A DNA stretch of 64,000 nucleotides, from the NCBI RefSeq assembly GCF_030542105.1, contig NZ_JAUOFB010000002.1, positions 62,001-126,000 on the forward strand, given 5' to 3'. The stretch is from Hymenobacter sp. BT730. Lineage in GTDB: Bacteria; Bacteroidota; Bacteroidia; Cytophagales; Hymenobacteraceae. Position 1 is the first letter of the stretch. Every line of letters starts with the position of its first letter. Position numbers and translations under genes: made by a program. Below are positions 35,693 to 44,286 of this stretch, one piece after another. Below the pieces are notes generated by a model. The model was not told the origin of the DNA, did not search any database, and worked only from the letters and a program-made list of their open reading frames with translations.

Positions 35693-35773
35693 GCATCTGA
35701 CCAGTTAGGTACCCGATGAACTACGGATGCGCGCAAGTTAGGTGGTGGTTGGCTTTATCGAACACCATAAAAA

Positions 35774-35881
35774 GCCCTTCCGGCCGAGGCAAAAGCCGAA
35801 GCATCTCATATGCTGACGTGTAGTAAAAATGCGTTTACCACACTAGCAAGATGCTTCAACTTTCGCCTCGGCCGGAAGGGC
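35774..35881. repeat. Dyad repeat element, family member 2
   Basis: Outer arms 35774-35790 and 35865-35881 pair perfectly over 17 bp; after an 8-nt bulge, AAGCATCT (35799-35806) pairs with AGATGCTT (35849-35856). The loop contains another near-perfect hairpin (GTGTAGTAAA/TTTACCACAC). It shares AGCCGAAGCATCT with the element at 63570-63653. It lies between pta and fabG. Confidence 0.85.
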
Positions 35882-35905
35882 CGGCGCTTTCTACTTTAAA
35901 CCGAC

Positions 35906-36655
35906 CTACGTCAGCATGCCGCCATCAACCTGCAGCACTTGTCCCGTGATATAGGAGGAGTTATCCGAGGCGAGGAAAGCCGTGGCTTTGGCCACGTCCT
36001 CGGGCGAGCCGCCACGCTTCAGCGGAATAGCCTTGCGCCACTCATCCACCTGCTTGGGGTCGAGGGCATCGGTCATTTCCGTTTCAATGAAACCGGGAGC
36101 AATGGCATTGCAGCGAATATTGCGTGAGCCCAGCTCCAGCGCCACCGATTTGGTGAAGCCAATAATACCCGCTTTAGAAGCGGCATAATTGCTCTGCCCG
36201 GCGTTGCCTTTAATGCCCACAACCGAAGTCATGTTGATAATAGAGCCCGATTTGGCACGCATCATCGGCTTGGTGGCGGCTTTGGTCAGGTTGAACACCG
36301 ATTTCAGGTTCACGGCCAGCACCTGGTCCCACTGCTGCTCGCTCATGCGCATCAGCAAACCGTCCTGCGTAATGCCGGCGTTGTTTACCAGGATATCCAG
36401 CTTGCCGAACTCCGCCACCACGTCTTCCACCAGCTTTTCGGCCTGGGCGTAGTCAGAGGCATCGGAGCGGAAGCCTTTCACTTTGGTGCCGTGCGCGCCA
36501 AGCTCTGCTTCCAGTTGCTGACCCTTCTCCACGCTGGAGAGATACGTGAAAGCAACCTGAGCGCCCAACTGGGCAAAATGCACCGCTATGGCGCGGCCAA
36601 TACCTTTAGATGCGCCCGTAATGAGGGCTACTTTTCCGTCGAGCAGTTTTGTCAT
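35906..36655 (-). CDS. fabG: 3-oxoacyl-[acyl-carrier-protein] reductase
   Basis: SDR enzyme of 249 residues that reduces 3-oxoacyl-ACP with NADPH in fatty-acid elongation. FabG marks: LITGASKGIG, LVNNAGITQDGLLMRM, catalytic Ser144, Tyr157 and Lys161 (NMTSVVGIKGNAGQSNYAASKAG), and CNAIAPGFIETEMTDAL. It is far closer to FabG than the other SDR at 30225. The start is the ATG at 36655; 12 more codons upstream would enter the promoter. A TACCTTCG box lies five bases before the ATG. No other fab gene adjoins. Confidence 0.93.
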   Translation of the reverse strand: MTKLLDGKVALITGASKGIGRAIAVHFAQLGAQVAFTYLSSVEKGQQLEAELGAHGTKVKGFRSDASDYAQAEKLVEDVVAEFGKLDILVNNAGITQDGLLMRMSEQQWDQVLAVNLKSVFNLTKAATKPMMRAKSGSIINMTSVVGIKGNAGQSNYAASKAGIIGFTKSVALELGSRNIRCNAIAPGFIETEMTDALDPKQVDEWRKAIPLKRGGSPEDVAKATAFLASDNSSYITGQVLQVDGGMLT

Positions 36656-36660
36656 AGGGA

Positions 36661-36691
36661 CGAAGGTAGCCCAACCCACAAAGCGCAGCAA
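36661..36691 (-). promoter_or_regulatory. Promoter of fabG abutting the start codon
   Basis: Minus strand: TTG (36689-36691), 20 bp, TACCTTCG (36661-36668), then five bases to the ATG. The -7 box differs from consensus at one base. Confidence 0.45.
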
Positions 36692-36748
36692 GCTTGACGC
36701 CGCATCGGCCTCAATTTTCTGTCAATTGGCTCCATGTACTCCTGCACT

Positions 36749-37507
36749 TTAGTCCTTGGCGTATTTGCGCAGGCTCTTGGTAGCGGCCGGGTTCAGCGTG
36801 GCGGCGCGCTGCAGGTCTTTCTTGGCTTCTTTGGGTTTGTTAATGGAAGCATAGGAGATACCCCGATACTCAAAGGCATCCGCGTAAGCAGAGTCCAGGG
36901 CAATGGCCTTCGTGAAATCCGGAATGGCGCTGCGGAAATTCTGGGCCTGCATTTTAGCTACGCCCCGCCCAAAAAACGCTTCCTTATCATCGGGCCGATA
37001 TTTCAGAGCTTTGGTGAAGTCGCTGATGGCGGGCGTATATGCCTCCGTTTTCAACCGGGCCAATCCGCGGTTATAATAGGCTTCGGCACTCGTAGGTTTG
37101 AGGCGCAGGGCCGAGTTGTAGTCCACAATGGCCTCTTTGTAATCCTTGAGCTCAATATGGGCTTTAGCCCGCTCCATCAGCGCATCCGGATTGCGCGGAT
37201 TAGTTTTCAAGGAAGCATCGGCCGCCTTAATCTGGGCTTTGTAGTCGGCATTGGTAAGCTTGCGCGCTACGGGAGCAGCCGGCGTTACAGCGGCGGCTGG
37301 TGCTGTGCTGGAAACCGCGCCCAGTACGGCATCCTGCGCCGTGGAGTCAGTAGTGGTGGTGGCCGGTGCCGCAGCAGGCACCGCGGAGGTTGTAGGTGAA
37401 GAAGCGGCCCTGATGGGCGACTCTTTTTCCTGTGGTGTAGTAGCGCACTGGGTAGTAAGACCCAGGAAGGAGAAACCCAGGCAATAGAGAAGTAATGCTC
37501 TTTTCAT
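36749..37507 (-). CDS. TPR-repeat lipoprotein, paralogue 1
   Basis: Protein of 252 residues. The N-terminus MKRALLLYCLGFSFLGLTTQ followed by Cys is a lipoprotein signal; an Ala/Thr/Pro-rich linker follows, then at least four tetratricopeptide repeats (for example KDYKEAIVDYNSALRLKPTSAEAYYNRGLA). The C-terminus YRGISYASINKPKEAKKDLQRAATLNPAATKSLRKY matches that of the protein at 38988-39668, so the two genes are paralogues. TPRs bind proteins; in Bacteroidota such lipoproteins often assist surface complexes, but no partner is known here. The ATG at 37507 is used. Confidence 0.85.
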   Translation of the reverse strand: MKRALLLYCLGFSFLGLTTQCATTPQEKESPIRAASSPTTSAVPAAAPATTTTDSTAQDAVLGAVSSTAPAAAVTPAAPVARKLTNADYKAQIKAADASLKTNPRNPDALMERAKAHIELKDYKEAIVDYNSALRLKPTSAEAYYNRGLARLKTEAYTPAISDFTKALKYRPDDKEAFFGRGVAKMQAQNFRSAIPDFTKAIALDSAYADAFEYRGISYASINKPKEAKKDLQRAATLNPAATKSLRKYAKD

Positions 37508-37656
37508 TGGTAAAGTATTGCGAATTAGACGGATGATAGAGAAACTGCGGGCACTCTGCTTTACGCAAGACATTTCGGCCCGGCCGATTTTTCCGTCAAC
37601 TTTACCCGTGTACGGTGCGCGCCGAAGTCTGTACCTTCGTCGCGTAAGCTTATTTC

Positions 37657-38907
37657 ATGCTCGAAACCGATATCTGCATTCTGGGCGCGGGGCCTGGTGG
37701 CGCCACCGCCGCGCTGCACCTGGCCAACGCCGGCCAACGCTGCCTGCTGCTGGACCGCGCCACCTTCCCCCGCGACAAAGTCTGTGGCGATGCCCTCAGC
37801 GGCAAAGTATTATCTGAGCTGCGCCGCCTGGGCATGGCGCTGCCCGCCCAACTGGAAGCATCACCCATACAGCTGCCCAGCTGGGGCATCGATTTTTATG
37901 CCCCTAACGGCCGCCGCCTGGCCGTGCCTTTCCGCCCCCGCTACAACCCCCGCACCGATCAGGCTGCCGGCCACATTGCCAAGCGCTTGGATTTCGACAA
38001 CTTTCTGATAGAAGAAGTGCGCCGCCACCCCGAAATTGACTTGCGCGAAGGCGTAGACGTGGCCCAGCACGAGCGGCAGCCCGACGGTCATTGGCTCCTG
38101 AAAGCTGCCGACGGCACTGCCATTGCCCGTACGCGCCTCCTGCTAGTGGCTAACGGGGCACAATCAGCGTTTGCCCGCCAGATAGGCGGCCACCAGCTAG
38201 AGCCTGACCACCATTGCGCCGGATTGCGTGCGTACTACCGGGGCGTGCAGGGCCTGCATCCTGATAATTTTATTGAGCTGCACTTCATCAAAGACTTTCT
38301 GCCCGGCTACCTCTGGGTATTTCCGCTGCCTAATGGCGAGGCCAATGTGGGCGTGGGCATGCTTACCAGCGCCGTATCGAGGAAAAAAGTAAACCTGCGC
38401 CTGCGGCTGACCGAAATGCTGGAAACGCACCCGGTACTGAAAGAGCGGTTTGCCGGAGCTGAGCGCCTTGGCCCGGTACGCGGCTTTGGGTTGCCTTTAG
38501 GCTCCCGGCGTCGCCCCTTATCGGGAGCGGGCTATCTGCTGCTCGGCGACGCTGGCTCTCTTATTGACCCGTTCAGTGGGGAGGGCATCAGCCATGCCAT
38601 GGTCAGCGGCCGCCACGCCGCCGACTGGGCCGCTAAAGCCCTGGCAGCCCGGAATACCTCCGCCGAGTTTTTGAAGCAGTATGATGCCGCCGTGTACCGC
38701 CGGTTATGGCAGGAGCTGCGCCTAAGCCGGACTATGCAGCGCCTGCTGCAATTCCCCAGCCTGTTCAATTTTGTCGCCAACCGAGCCGCCAACAACCCCA
38801 CGCTGGCCGAAACGCTTTCGAGCATGTTCATGGATATTGATCTGCGGGAGCGGCTGCGCCAGCCAAGCTTTTATATGAAGCTGCTGTTTGGCCGAAAACC
38901 GGGCTAA
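37657..38907 (+). CDS. Geranylgeranyl-reductase-family flavoprotein
   Basis: FAD-dependent oxidoreductase of 416 residues in the geranylgeranyl reductase family, which reduces prenyl double bonds or related substrates. FAD motifs: CILGAGPGGATAALHLANAG near the N-terminus, PRDKVCGDALSGKVL, VANGAQSAFARQIG and LLLGDAGSLIDPFSGEGISHAM. The substrate in this organism (which is not phototrophic by any sign here) is unknown; menaquinone or carotenoid precursors are possible. It sits between two paralogous TPR genes on the opposite strand. Confidence 0.87.
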   Translation: MLETDICILGAGPGGATAALHLANAGQRCLLLDRATFPRDKVCGDALSGKVLSELRRLGMALPAQLEASPIQLPSWGIDFYAPNGRRLAVPFRPRYNPRTDQAAGHIAKRLDFDNFLIEEVRRHPEIDLREGVDVAQHERQPDGHWLLKAADGTAIARTRLLLVANGAQSAFARQIGGHQLEPDHHCAGLRAYYRGVQGLHPDNFIELHFIKDFLPGYLWVFPLPNGEANVGVGMLTSAVSRKKVNLRLRLTEMLETHPVLKERFAGAERLGPVRGFGLPLGSRRRPLSGAGYLLLGDAGSLIDPFSGEGISHAMVSGRHAADWAAKALAARNTSAEFLKQYDAAVYRRLWQELRLSRTMQRLLQFPSLFNFVANRAANNPTLAETLSSMFMDIDLRERLRQPSFYMKLLFGRKPG

Positions 38908-38912
38908 GGTTT

Positions 38913-38980
38913 CTACGGAGTTAAAAGACAAGAGCAGCTACCCCATCCGGAGTAGCTGCTCTTGTCTTTTAACTCCGTAG
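38913..38980. terminator. Bidirectional hairpin with 29-bp perfect stem
   Basis: Arms 38913-38941 and 38952-38980 are exact reverse complements over 29 bp; loop 10 nt. It ends both the flavoprotein gene and the convergent TPR gene. Confidence 0.8.
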
Positions 38981-38987
38981 CAGAAGA

Positions 38988-39668
38988 TTACTTCTTACCG
39001 TATTTGCGCAGGCTTTTAGCAGCGGCCGGATTCAATTTCACGGCTTGCTCCAGGTCCTTCTGCGCTTCTTTGGGCTTATTGATGGAAGCATAGCAAATGC
39101 CGCGGTACTCATAGGCATCGGCATAGTTGGCATCCAGCGTAATAACTTTAGAGAAGTCACCCAGGGCCGATTTATTGTTACCGGTTTGCATTTTGGCTAC
39201 ACCACGGGCAAAGAAGGCTTCTTTATCGTCGGGACGCAGGCGAATGACTCTGCTCAGGTCACTGATGGCGGGCGTTAGCTCCTCGTTCTTTAAATGGGCC
39301 AGGCCCCGGTTGTAATAAGCGTCCGTGTTGGTAGGGTTCAGCTTCAGGGCCGCATTATAGTCCTTTATAGCATCCGGGTAGTCCTTCAGCTGCAGGTGTG
39401 CTTTGGCACGGGTCAGCAATGCCTCTTCGTTTTTAGGATTGCCAGCCAGGACTTTATCAGAGGTTAGGACCTGCTGCTTGTAATCAGCTGTCGTCAGCTT
39501 TTTGGGTGGCAGCACAGCCGGGGCTACAGTAGAAGTTACAACGGCAGGCTGTTGCTGAGCGGGCGGGGTAGTAGAGGTAGCCGCCGGAACAGCAGTTTGC
39601 GCCGAGGCCGTATAGCCCAGAGAAACTGTTAATAAACCAGCTGCCAATAGAGAGAAGCAGTGTTTCAT
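38988..39668 (-). CDS. TPR-repeat secreted protein, paralogue 2
   Basis: Protein of 226 residues with a signal peptide (MKHCFSLLAAGLLTVSLGYTASA), a Pro/Thr/Ala-rich linker and four TPR units (LKDYPDAIKDYNAALKLNPTNTDAYYNRGLA and so on), ending LNPAAAKSLRKYGKK. It is a close paralogue of the lipoprotein at 36749-37507, but uses a cleaved signal rather than a lipobox. Codons upstream of the ATG at 39668 stay open for 83 residues but show no coding character. It presumably acts in the periplasm; partners are unknown. Confidence 0.85.
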   Translation of the reverse strand: MKHCFSLLAAGLLTVSLGYTASAQTAVPAATSTTPPAQQQPAVVTSTVAPAVLPPKKLTTADYKQQVLTSDKVLAGNPKNEEALLTRAKAHLQLKDYPDAIKDYNAALKLNPTNTDAYYNRGLAHLKNEELTPAISDLSRVIRLRPDDKEAFFARGVAKMQTGNNKSALGDFSKVITLDANYADAYEYRGICYASINKPKEAQKDLEQAVKLNPAAAKSLRKYGKK

Positions 39669-39871
39669 GACTAATAGAAATGCTGAGATTGTTGAAAAAG
39701 GTGGGGCAAAAGCCGTAGAAATCTGCCAGACAATATCCGGGCCAGCTATTTGCCTTCGCCTCATTCGGAACTGATTGATTTCCGTGTCTATCTTTACTCC
39801 CGCTTTGCAGAAACAAACAACGTAGCACCAACCCGCTGCGGAATAAACAAGGCAAAGTTTTTCAAAAATAC

Positions 39872-39889
39872 GGGAAGACCGGTCTTCCC
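39872..39889. promoter_or_regulatory. 18-bp perfect palindrome upstream of lpdA
   Basis: GGGAAGACC (39872-39880) is followed at once by GGTCTTCCC (39881-39889), with no spacer. It lies 21 bp before the lpdA ATG, where a repressor could act. The regulator is unknown. Confidence 0.45.
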
Positions 39890-39910
39890 TCCAAGCATTT
39901 ATTCCAAGAT

Positions 39911-41305
39911 ATGGCATTGCAATTCGACCTGGTCGTGATTGGCAGCGGTCCGGGCGGCTACGTAGCCGCTATTCGGGCTTCGCAGCTGGGGCTGAAAGTA
40001 GGGGTGATAGAGCGTGAGTCGCTCGGTGGTATTTGCCTGAACTGGGGCTGCATACCCACCAAAGCGCTGCTGAAAAGCGCGCAGGTGTTTGAATACCTCA
40101 ACCACGCCGCCGAATATGGTCTGAAAGCCGATGGAGTAGGCTACGACTTTGGAGCCGTCATCAAGCGCAGCCGCGGCGTAGCCGACGGCATGAGCAAGGG
40201 CATCAACTTCCTGTTCAAGAAAAATAAGATTGAAGCCGTGATGGGCACCGGCAAACTGCTGGCCCCTGGCAAAGTAGAAGTTACCGCCGCCGACGGCACC
40301 AAGCAAACGGTAGAAGCCAAGCACATTATTCTGGCTACCGGAGCCCGCTCCCGCGAGCTGCCTGCCCTGCCCATTGATGGCAAGAAAATCATTGGCTACC
40401 GCCAGGCGATGGTGCTGCCCGAGTTGCCCAAGCGCTTAGTGGTAGTAGGTTCCGGCGCCATCGGTGTGGAGTTTGCCTATTTCTACCGCACTATGGGCTC
40501 TGAGGTGACGGTGGTAGAGTACCTGCCCCGCATTGTGCCCGTGGAGGACGAAGAAGTATCGCGCCAGATGGAGAAGTCGTTCCGCAAGATTGGCGTGAAC
40601 GTGCTGACCTCGGCCGAGGTAACCAAAGTGGATACCAGCGGTGACGGCTGCAACGTCACCATCAAAACCGCGAAAGGTGACCAGCAGATTGCCTGCGACG
40701 TGGTGCTGAGCGCTGCCGGCGTAGTTACTAACCTCGAAAACCTGGGCCTGGAAGAGCTGGGCATTAAAGTAGAGAAAGGCCGCGTGCTGGTAGACGATTT
40801 CTACCAGACCAACGTGCCCGGCATCTACGCCATTGGTGACATTGTGCCCGGCCCCGCGCTGGCACACGTAGCCTCGGCCGAGGGCATTATCTGCGTGGAG
40901 GCCATTACTGGTCACCACCCCGAGCCGCTCAACTACCAGAACATTCCCGGCTGCACCTACGCTTCGCCGGAAATTGCCTCCGTCGGCCTGACGGAAGCCG
41001 AAGCCAAAAACCAGGGCTATGACATTCTGGTGGGTAAATTCCCCTTCTCCGCCTCCGGCAAAGCCTCCGCTGGTGGTGTGAAGGACGGTTTTGTGAAGGT
41101 GATTTTCGACAAGAAATACGGCGAGTGGCTGGGCGCCCACATGATTGGCGCCAACGTGACGGAAATGATTGCCGAGGTAGTGGTAGCCCGCAAGCTGGAA
41201 ACCACCGGCCACGAAATCATTAAGGCTGTGCACCCGCACCCTACTATGTCAGAAGCCATTATGGAAGCTGCCGCTGCGGCCTACGGCGAGGTAATTCACC
41301 TGTAA
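39911..41305 (+). CDS. lpdA: Dihydrolipoyl dehydrogenase
   Basis: E3 subunit of 464 residues that reoxidises lipoyl groups of 2-oxoacid dehydrogenase complexes with NAD. FAD site LVVIGSGPGGYVAAIRASQLG, redox disulfide Cys42/Cys47 in GGICLNWGCIPTK, NAD site VVVGSGAIGVEFAYFYRTMG, and the active-site His in AVHPHPTMSEAIMEA at the interface domain. It stands alone, without E1 or E2 genes nearby. A palindrome lies just upstream and a strong terminator follows. Confidence 0.96.
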   Translation: MALQFDLVVIGSGPGGYVAAIRASQLGLKVGVIERESLGGICLNWGCIPTKALLKSAQVFEYLNHAAEYGLKADGVGYDFGAVIKRSRGVADGMSKGINFLFKKNKIEAVMGTGKLLAPGKVEVTAADGTKQTVEAKHIILATGARSRELPALPIDGKKIIGYRQAMVLPELPKRLVVVGSGAIGVEFAYFYRTMGSEVTVVEYLPRIVPVEDEEVSRQMEKSFRKIGVNVLTSAEVTKVDTSGDGCNVTIKTAKGDQQIACDVVLSAAGVVTNLENLGLEELGIKVEKGRVLVDDFYQTNVPGIYAIGDIVPGPALAHVASAEGIICVEAITGHHPEPLNYQNIPGCTYASPEIASVGLTEAEAKNQGYDILVGKFPFSASGKASAGGVKDGFVKVIFDKKYGEWLGAHMIGANVTEMIAEVVVARKLETTGHEIIKAVHPHPTMSEAIMEAAAAAYGEVIHL

Positions 41306-41316
41306 GCGCTGCAGCA

Positions 41317-41364
41317 TTTAAACAAAAAGGCCCTGTCAGGAATGACAGGGCCTTTTTGTTTAAA
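41317..41364. terminator. Terminator after lpdA, 22-bp perfect stem
   Basis: Arms 41317-41338 and 41343-41364 are exact reverse complements with a tetraloop GGAA and a T-run on the right. Very stable. Confidence 0.88.
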
Positions 41365-41507
41365 ATCGACTTAGCTGTAAACAGGGTTTAGTAACTGGCA
41401 GGCTGCTTTTTTATCATTTGCCATCCTGATAAAGCAGTGGAGAAGCTACGCCGGTTACGCTCAGCGGCACGTTTCTAATGGTAACTACAGCACAAACGTA
41501 AGGCCTG

Positions 41508-42440
41508 CTACTTCACAGCAGCTCGCTCCAACGCCACCCGGTCCCACTTGGCCAGCGCGGCAGCGGCGGTGTAGGTGCTTTCCAGAAACTCCAGAAGCAG
41601 TTTTTCCGGGTCAGGGACGGTGCGCACGGCTTCGTAAGGCAGAATAAATTCGCCGAGGTCCTTATCGTAGTAAGCGGGGGCGGGCACTTTGGCCTGGGCA
41701 AATTCGCTGGGTTGGGGATATACGTAGCTGTAGTAAGATGCCTCGTAGCCCCCGCCGCCGGGCCACCAGCCGGCACTGCTTACCTCGTGCGAATATGCTT
41801 CCCGCATAACCCATGGGGCCAGGTTATGCGCCCCGCCCGGATGGGCCGGCGCCGTCCGACCGGAGAAGCGGGATACGGCCAGATCGAAGCTGCCCCAGAA
41901 AAAGTGCACCGGGCTGCTTTTGCCAATAAACCGGCTGCGAAACTCACTCAGCACCCTTGCCGATTCCAGCAGAATACGCCAGCATCGGTGTACCGCATCG
42001 GCATCATATGGTACTGGCTCAGTCTGCTTATCGAAGGGCGTATTTAGCTCGGCCACTTCTACCGGCATAATCCACAGGTGAACATGCACTCCCAGGTCGC
42101 TCAGAGCGGTCTGATACTGCTGGTAGAAGTCAGCCACCGATTTTATATCGGGCAGGCGGAGGGTGCGGGTGTCGCCGTTGCAGGTGAACAGTCGCAACTC
42201 ATGGTCGTGGAAATCGAAGAGTGCTTCCAGACTACCGCCTGCGTAGGGTATGGCCGAGGTGGTGAGGCCGCGGGGCGTGACGTAGAACGGTACCTGCCAC
42301 CAGTGATTCACAAGCGGACTGAGCGTGAGGCGGGTTTTGCCCACAATCTGCAGGTACATGTGCAGGGCGCGGCGCGTGGGCTCCCAATCGGAGGCGGGCA
42401 GGGCGGGCCAGCGCTCAGCGATAGTTAGCGGGGTTGGCAT
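41508..42440 (-). CDS. DUF5996-family protein
   Basis: Cytoplasmic protein of 310 residues that fits the DUF5996 pattern: WPALPASDWEPTRRALHMYLQIVGKTRLTL, NHWWQVPFYVTPRGLTTSAIPY, FDFHDHELRLF, PVHFFWGSFDLAVSRFSGR, and the C-terminal ASYYSYVYPQP. The family is widespread and of unknown function; conserved His, Trp and Asp residues hint at an enzyme. The ATG at 42440 is clear. It is normal GC, unlike the next gene upstream. Confidence 0.85.
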   Translation of the reverse strand: MPTPLTIAERWPALPASDWEPTRRALHMYLQIVGKTRLTLSPLVNHWWQVPFYVTPRGLTTSAIPYAGGSLEALFDFHDHELRLFTCNGDTRTLRLPDIKSVADFYQQYQTALSDLGVHVHLWIMPVEVAELNTPFDKQTEPVPYDADAVHRCWRILLESARVLSEFRSRFIGKSSPVHFFWGSFDLAVSRFSGRTAPAHPGGAHNLAPWVMREAYSHEVSSAGWWPGGGGYEASYYSYVYPQPSEFAQAKVPAPAYYDKDLGEFILPYEAVRTVPDPEKLLLEFLESTYTAAAALAKWDRVALERAAVK

Positions 42441-42605
42441 AGGCGGCAGAAGTCCGGGGAATGTCAGCCGGGGCCTTCGCCGGATAAGTTACGGACTATG
42501 GTGGTTAAGCTGGATGTTCTTAGGCTACCGACTAGTCAGATGCAAAAGACTGGTTTTGTTAATATCAAAAGCAAATACTCCTGCGGTTGTAGTAGCTATT
42601 ACTAT

Positions 42606-43109
42606 TCATATGCTTAAAATAATCATAATTGCGAAATATATGATAAATAGAATAAAATCAACGAACGTTATTCTCCGTTCTTCAAAAATATCTTTTGTAT
42701 TACCCCTTGATGGTGCTACTAGTTCTTGGCTTTGAATATTTACGCTAATAATACGTAAAACTTGATATAGAAGAAGTAGAATGATTGTATTGCGTAGTCC
42801 AGTCGCCGCATGGCCACGAAAGTTTGATAACGACGGGTCGAGCCTAAGTTGAAAATATAGATATAAATGAATTAAAGCGAAGCAAATCCATATAAAATAT
42901 ACTGTTAAATTTATAAGTGACTTATAGTTAATCAAGTATAGTAGAGAATGTGTCCCCAAAGTGTAAAGCAAGAGCAATTGTCTATTTGAATTAAAGCTAT
43001 TATCGAAATAAAATAAATAACCACAAATAGATGTTGTTAATATGTAGAGTATTATAGAAATTTTGTCCCATGCGTTAAGTCTGTCAAAGTAAAATATGGA
43101 TTGACGCAT
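42606..43109 (-). CDS. AT-rich membrane protein of unknown function
   Basis: Protein of 167 residues with four hydrophobic segments (about 17-33, 46-62, 67-87, and 145-165) and an N-terminus MRQSIFYFDRLNAWDKISII. No family is recognised. It is strongly AT-rich against its neighbours, a sign of transfer or of relaxed constraint. A promoter with TTG, 20 bp and TATTTTTG lies upstream (43146-43176). The DUF5996 gene downstream on the same strand is 165 bp away. Confidence 0.7.
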   Translation of the reverse strand: MRQSIFYFDRLNAWDKISIILYILTTSICGYLFYFDNSFNSNRQLLLLYTLGTHSLLYLINYKSLINLTVYFIWICFALIHLYLYFQLRLDPSLSNFRGHAATGLRNTIILLLLYQVLRIISVNIQSQELVAPSRGNTKDIFEERRITFVDFILFIIYFAIMIILSI

Positions 43110-43145
43110 GTTAGCTTTGTTATTACAGATAAGTAGGTGTGGTTA

Positions 43146-43176
43146 CAAAAATACCATGGTTCCTTGGTTTCGGCAA
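43146..43176 (-). promoter_or_regulatory. Promoter of the AT-rich membrane-protein gene
   Basis: Minus strand: TTG (43174-43176), 20 bp, TATTTTTG (43146-43153), then about 36 bp to the ATG. Confidence 0.5.
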
Positions 43177-43263
43177 CCGGTGTTCTTTGCGAAAAAAATC
43201 CATAAAGCATAACTCTGTTGACATGCTTTATGAAACCTGAAGCGCCAATATAGCCGCGTACTC

Positions 43264-44208
43264 TCAATCCTGCACCGCTTCCAGCGGCACCGGCTCCGTA
43301 CCCTTCGGCAGCACCTCTTTCGGTCGGCGACTGACCAGCCACACGCCCGCAAAAATCAGCAGCGCCTGCAGGAATTTGCCCCAGGTAAATACATCCTTGC
43401 CCAGAGAAATAGCAATGGCAGCCGCCAGCACCGGCTGCAGATACACATACACGCCCAGCAGGGCAGGGGAGGCGTATTTCAGGGCCCAGTTATTGAGCAG
43501 GTAAGCCAGAATGGTGAGAAACACCACCATATACACCAGCTCGGCCCAGATGAAATGCGGCAACCGGGCATACTCAATGGCGGTTACCTGTTGCCAGCCC
43601 ACCGGCACCGCCACCACGGCGCCCACCAGAAATATGCGCGCCAGCACCGTGAAGGGGTGGTATTTGCGCATCAGCGGCGTCACAATCACTAGGTAAATGC
43701 CGAAGGCCGTGGCATTAAGCAGAATAAATACGTTGCCCAGCGTGCCATCCTGCCCCGGCACGGCCACCGCTCCATGGCCCCGGCCCAAAATAATAAACGC
43801 CGCGCCCACAGCCGCCAGCAAAATGCCCAGCGCCCGTGTAGGCGTAATTTTCTCGCCCAGCAGCACCGCCGAAGCCAGCACTACCACAATGGGCGCCACC
43901 GTCTGAATAAGCGAGGCATTGATGGGCGAGGTCAGATTGAGGCCTGCGAAAAACAGCAGCTGGTTTAGCCCAATACCAATAACGCCGCACAGAATAGAGC
44001 GGATGGTATCAGCACGGCCCCGGATGCGGTCCTGGGTAACCAGGCGGCTGAGTATCCCGAAGAAGATGGCCGCCCCTGCTATGCGCAGCGCCACCACGCC
44101 AAACGGCCCGGCGTAGCGCGGCATAATGTCTTTAGACAGACTGTAGGCTGCCGCGTAAATCAGCGTCACAAACAAAAGCGCGGCGTGGACGCGGAAGGAG
44201 TTTTTCAT
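43264..44208 (-). CDS. EamA/DMT-superfamily transporter
   Basis: Membrane transporter of 314 residues with ten predicted helices in two EamA repeats: LIYAAAYSLSKDIMPRYAGP...LGEKITPTRALGILLAAVGAAFI and the second half LVYMVVFLTILAYLLNNWALKY...YLQPVLAAAIAI. DMT proteins export or import small metabolites; the substrate is unknown. The ATG at 44208 (MKNSFRV) is used, not a TTG two codons upstream. A TACCTTCG box lies six bases ahead of the ATG. Confidence 0.9.
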   Translation of the reverse strand: MKNSFRVHAALLFVTLIYAAAYSLSKDIMPRYAGPFGVVALRIAGAAIFFGILSRLVTQDRIRGRADTIRSILCGVIGIGLNQLLFFAGLNLTSPINASLIQTVAPIVVVLASAVLLGEKITPTRALGILLAAVGAAFIILGRGHGAVAVPGQDGTLGNVFILLNATAFGIYLVIVTPLMRKYHPFTVLARIFLVGAVVAVPVGWQQVTAIEYARLPHFIWAELVYMVVFLTILAYLLNNWALKYASPALLGVYVYLQPVLAAAIAISLGKDVFTWGKFLQALLIFAGVWLVSRRPKEVLPKGTEPVPLEAVQD

Positions 44209-44214
44209 GCCCAA

Positions 44215-44222
44215 CGAAGGTA
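44215..44222 (-). promoter_or_regulatory. -7-like box 6 nt before the EamA gene ATG
   Basis: The minus strand reads TACCTTCG, one base from consensus, with six bases before the ATG. Confidence 0.4.
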
Positions 44223-44286
44223 ACAGAGATGCAACACGCGGCCTTCATCCCCACGTACCTTTACGTATCCACTCATTTGCTCCCGC

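Noticed and set aside
40436..41239. Open frame of 267 codons antisense to lpdA
   Set aside because: Shadow frame of a certain gene.
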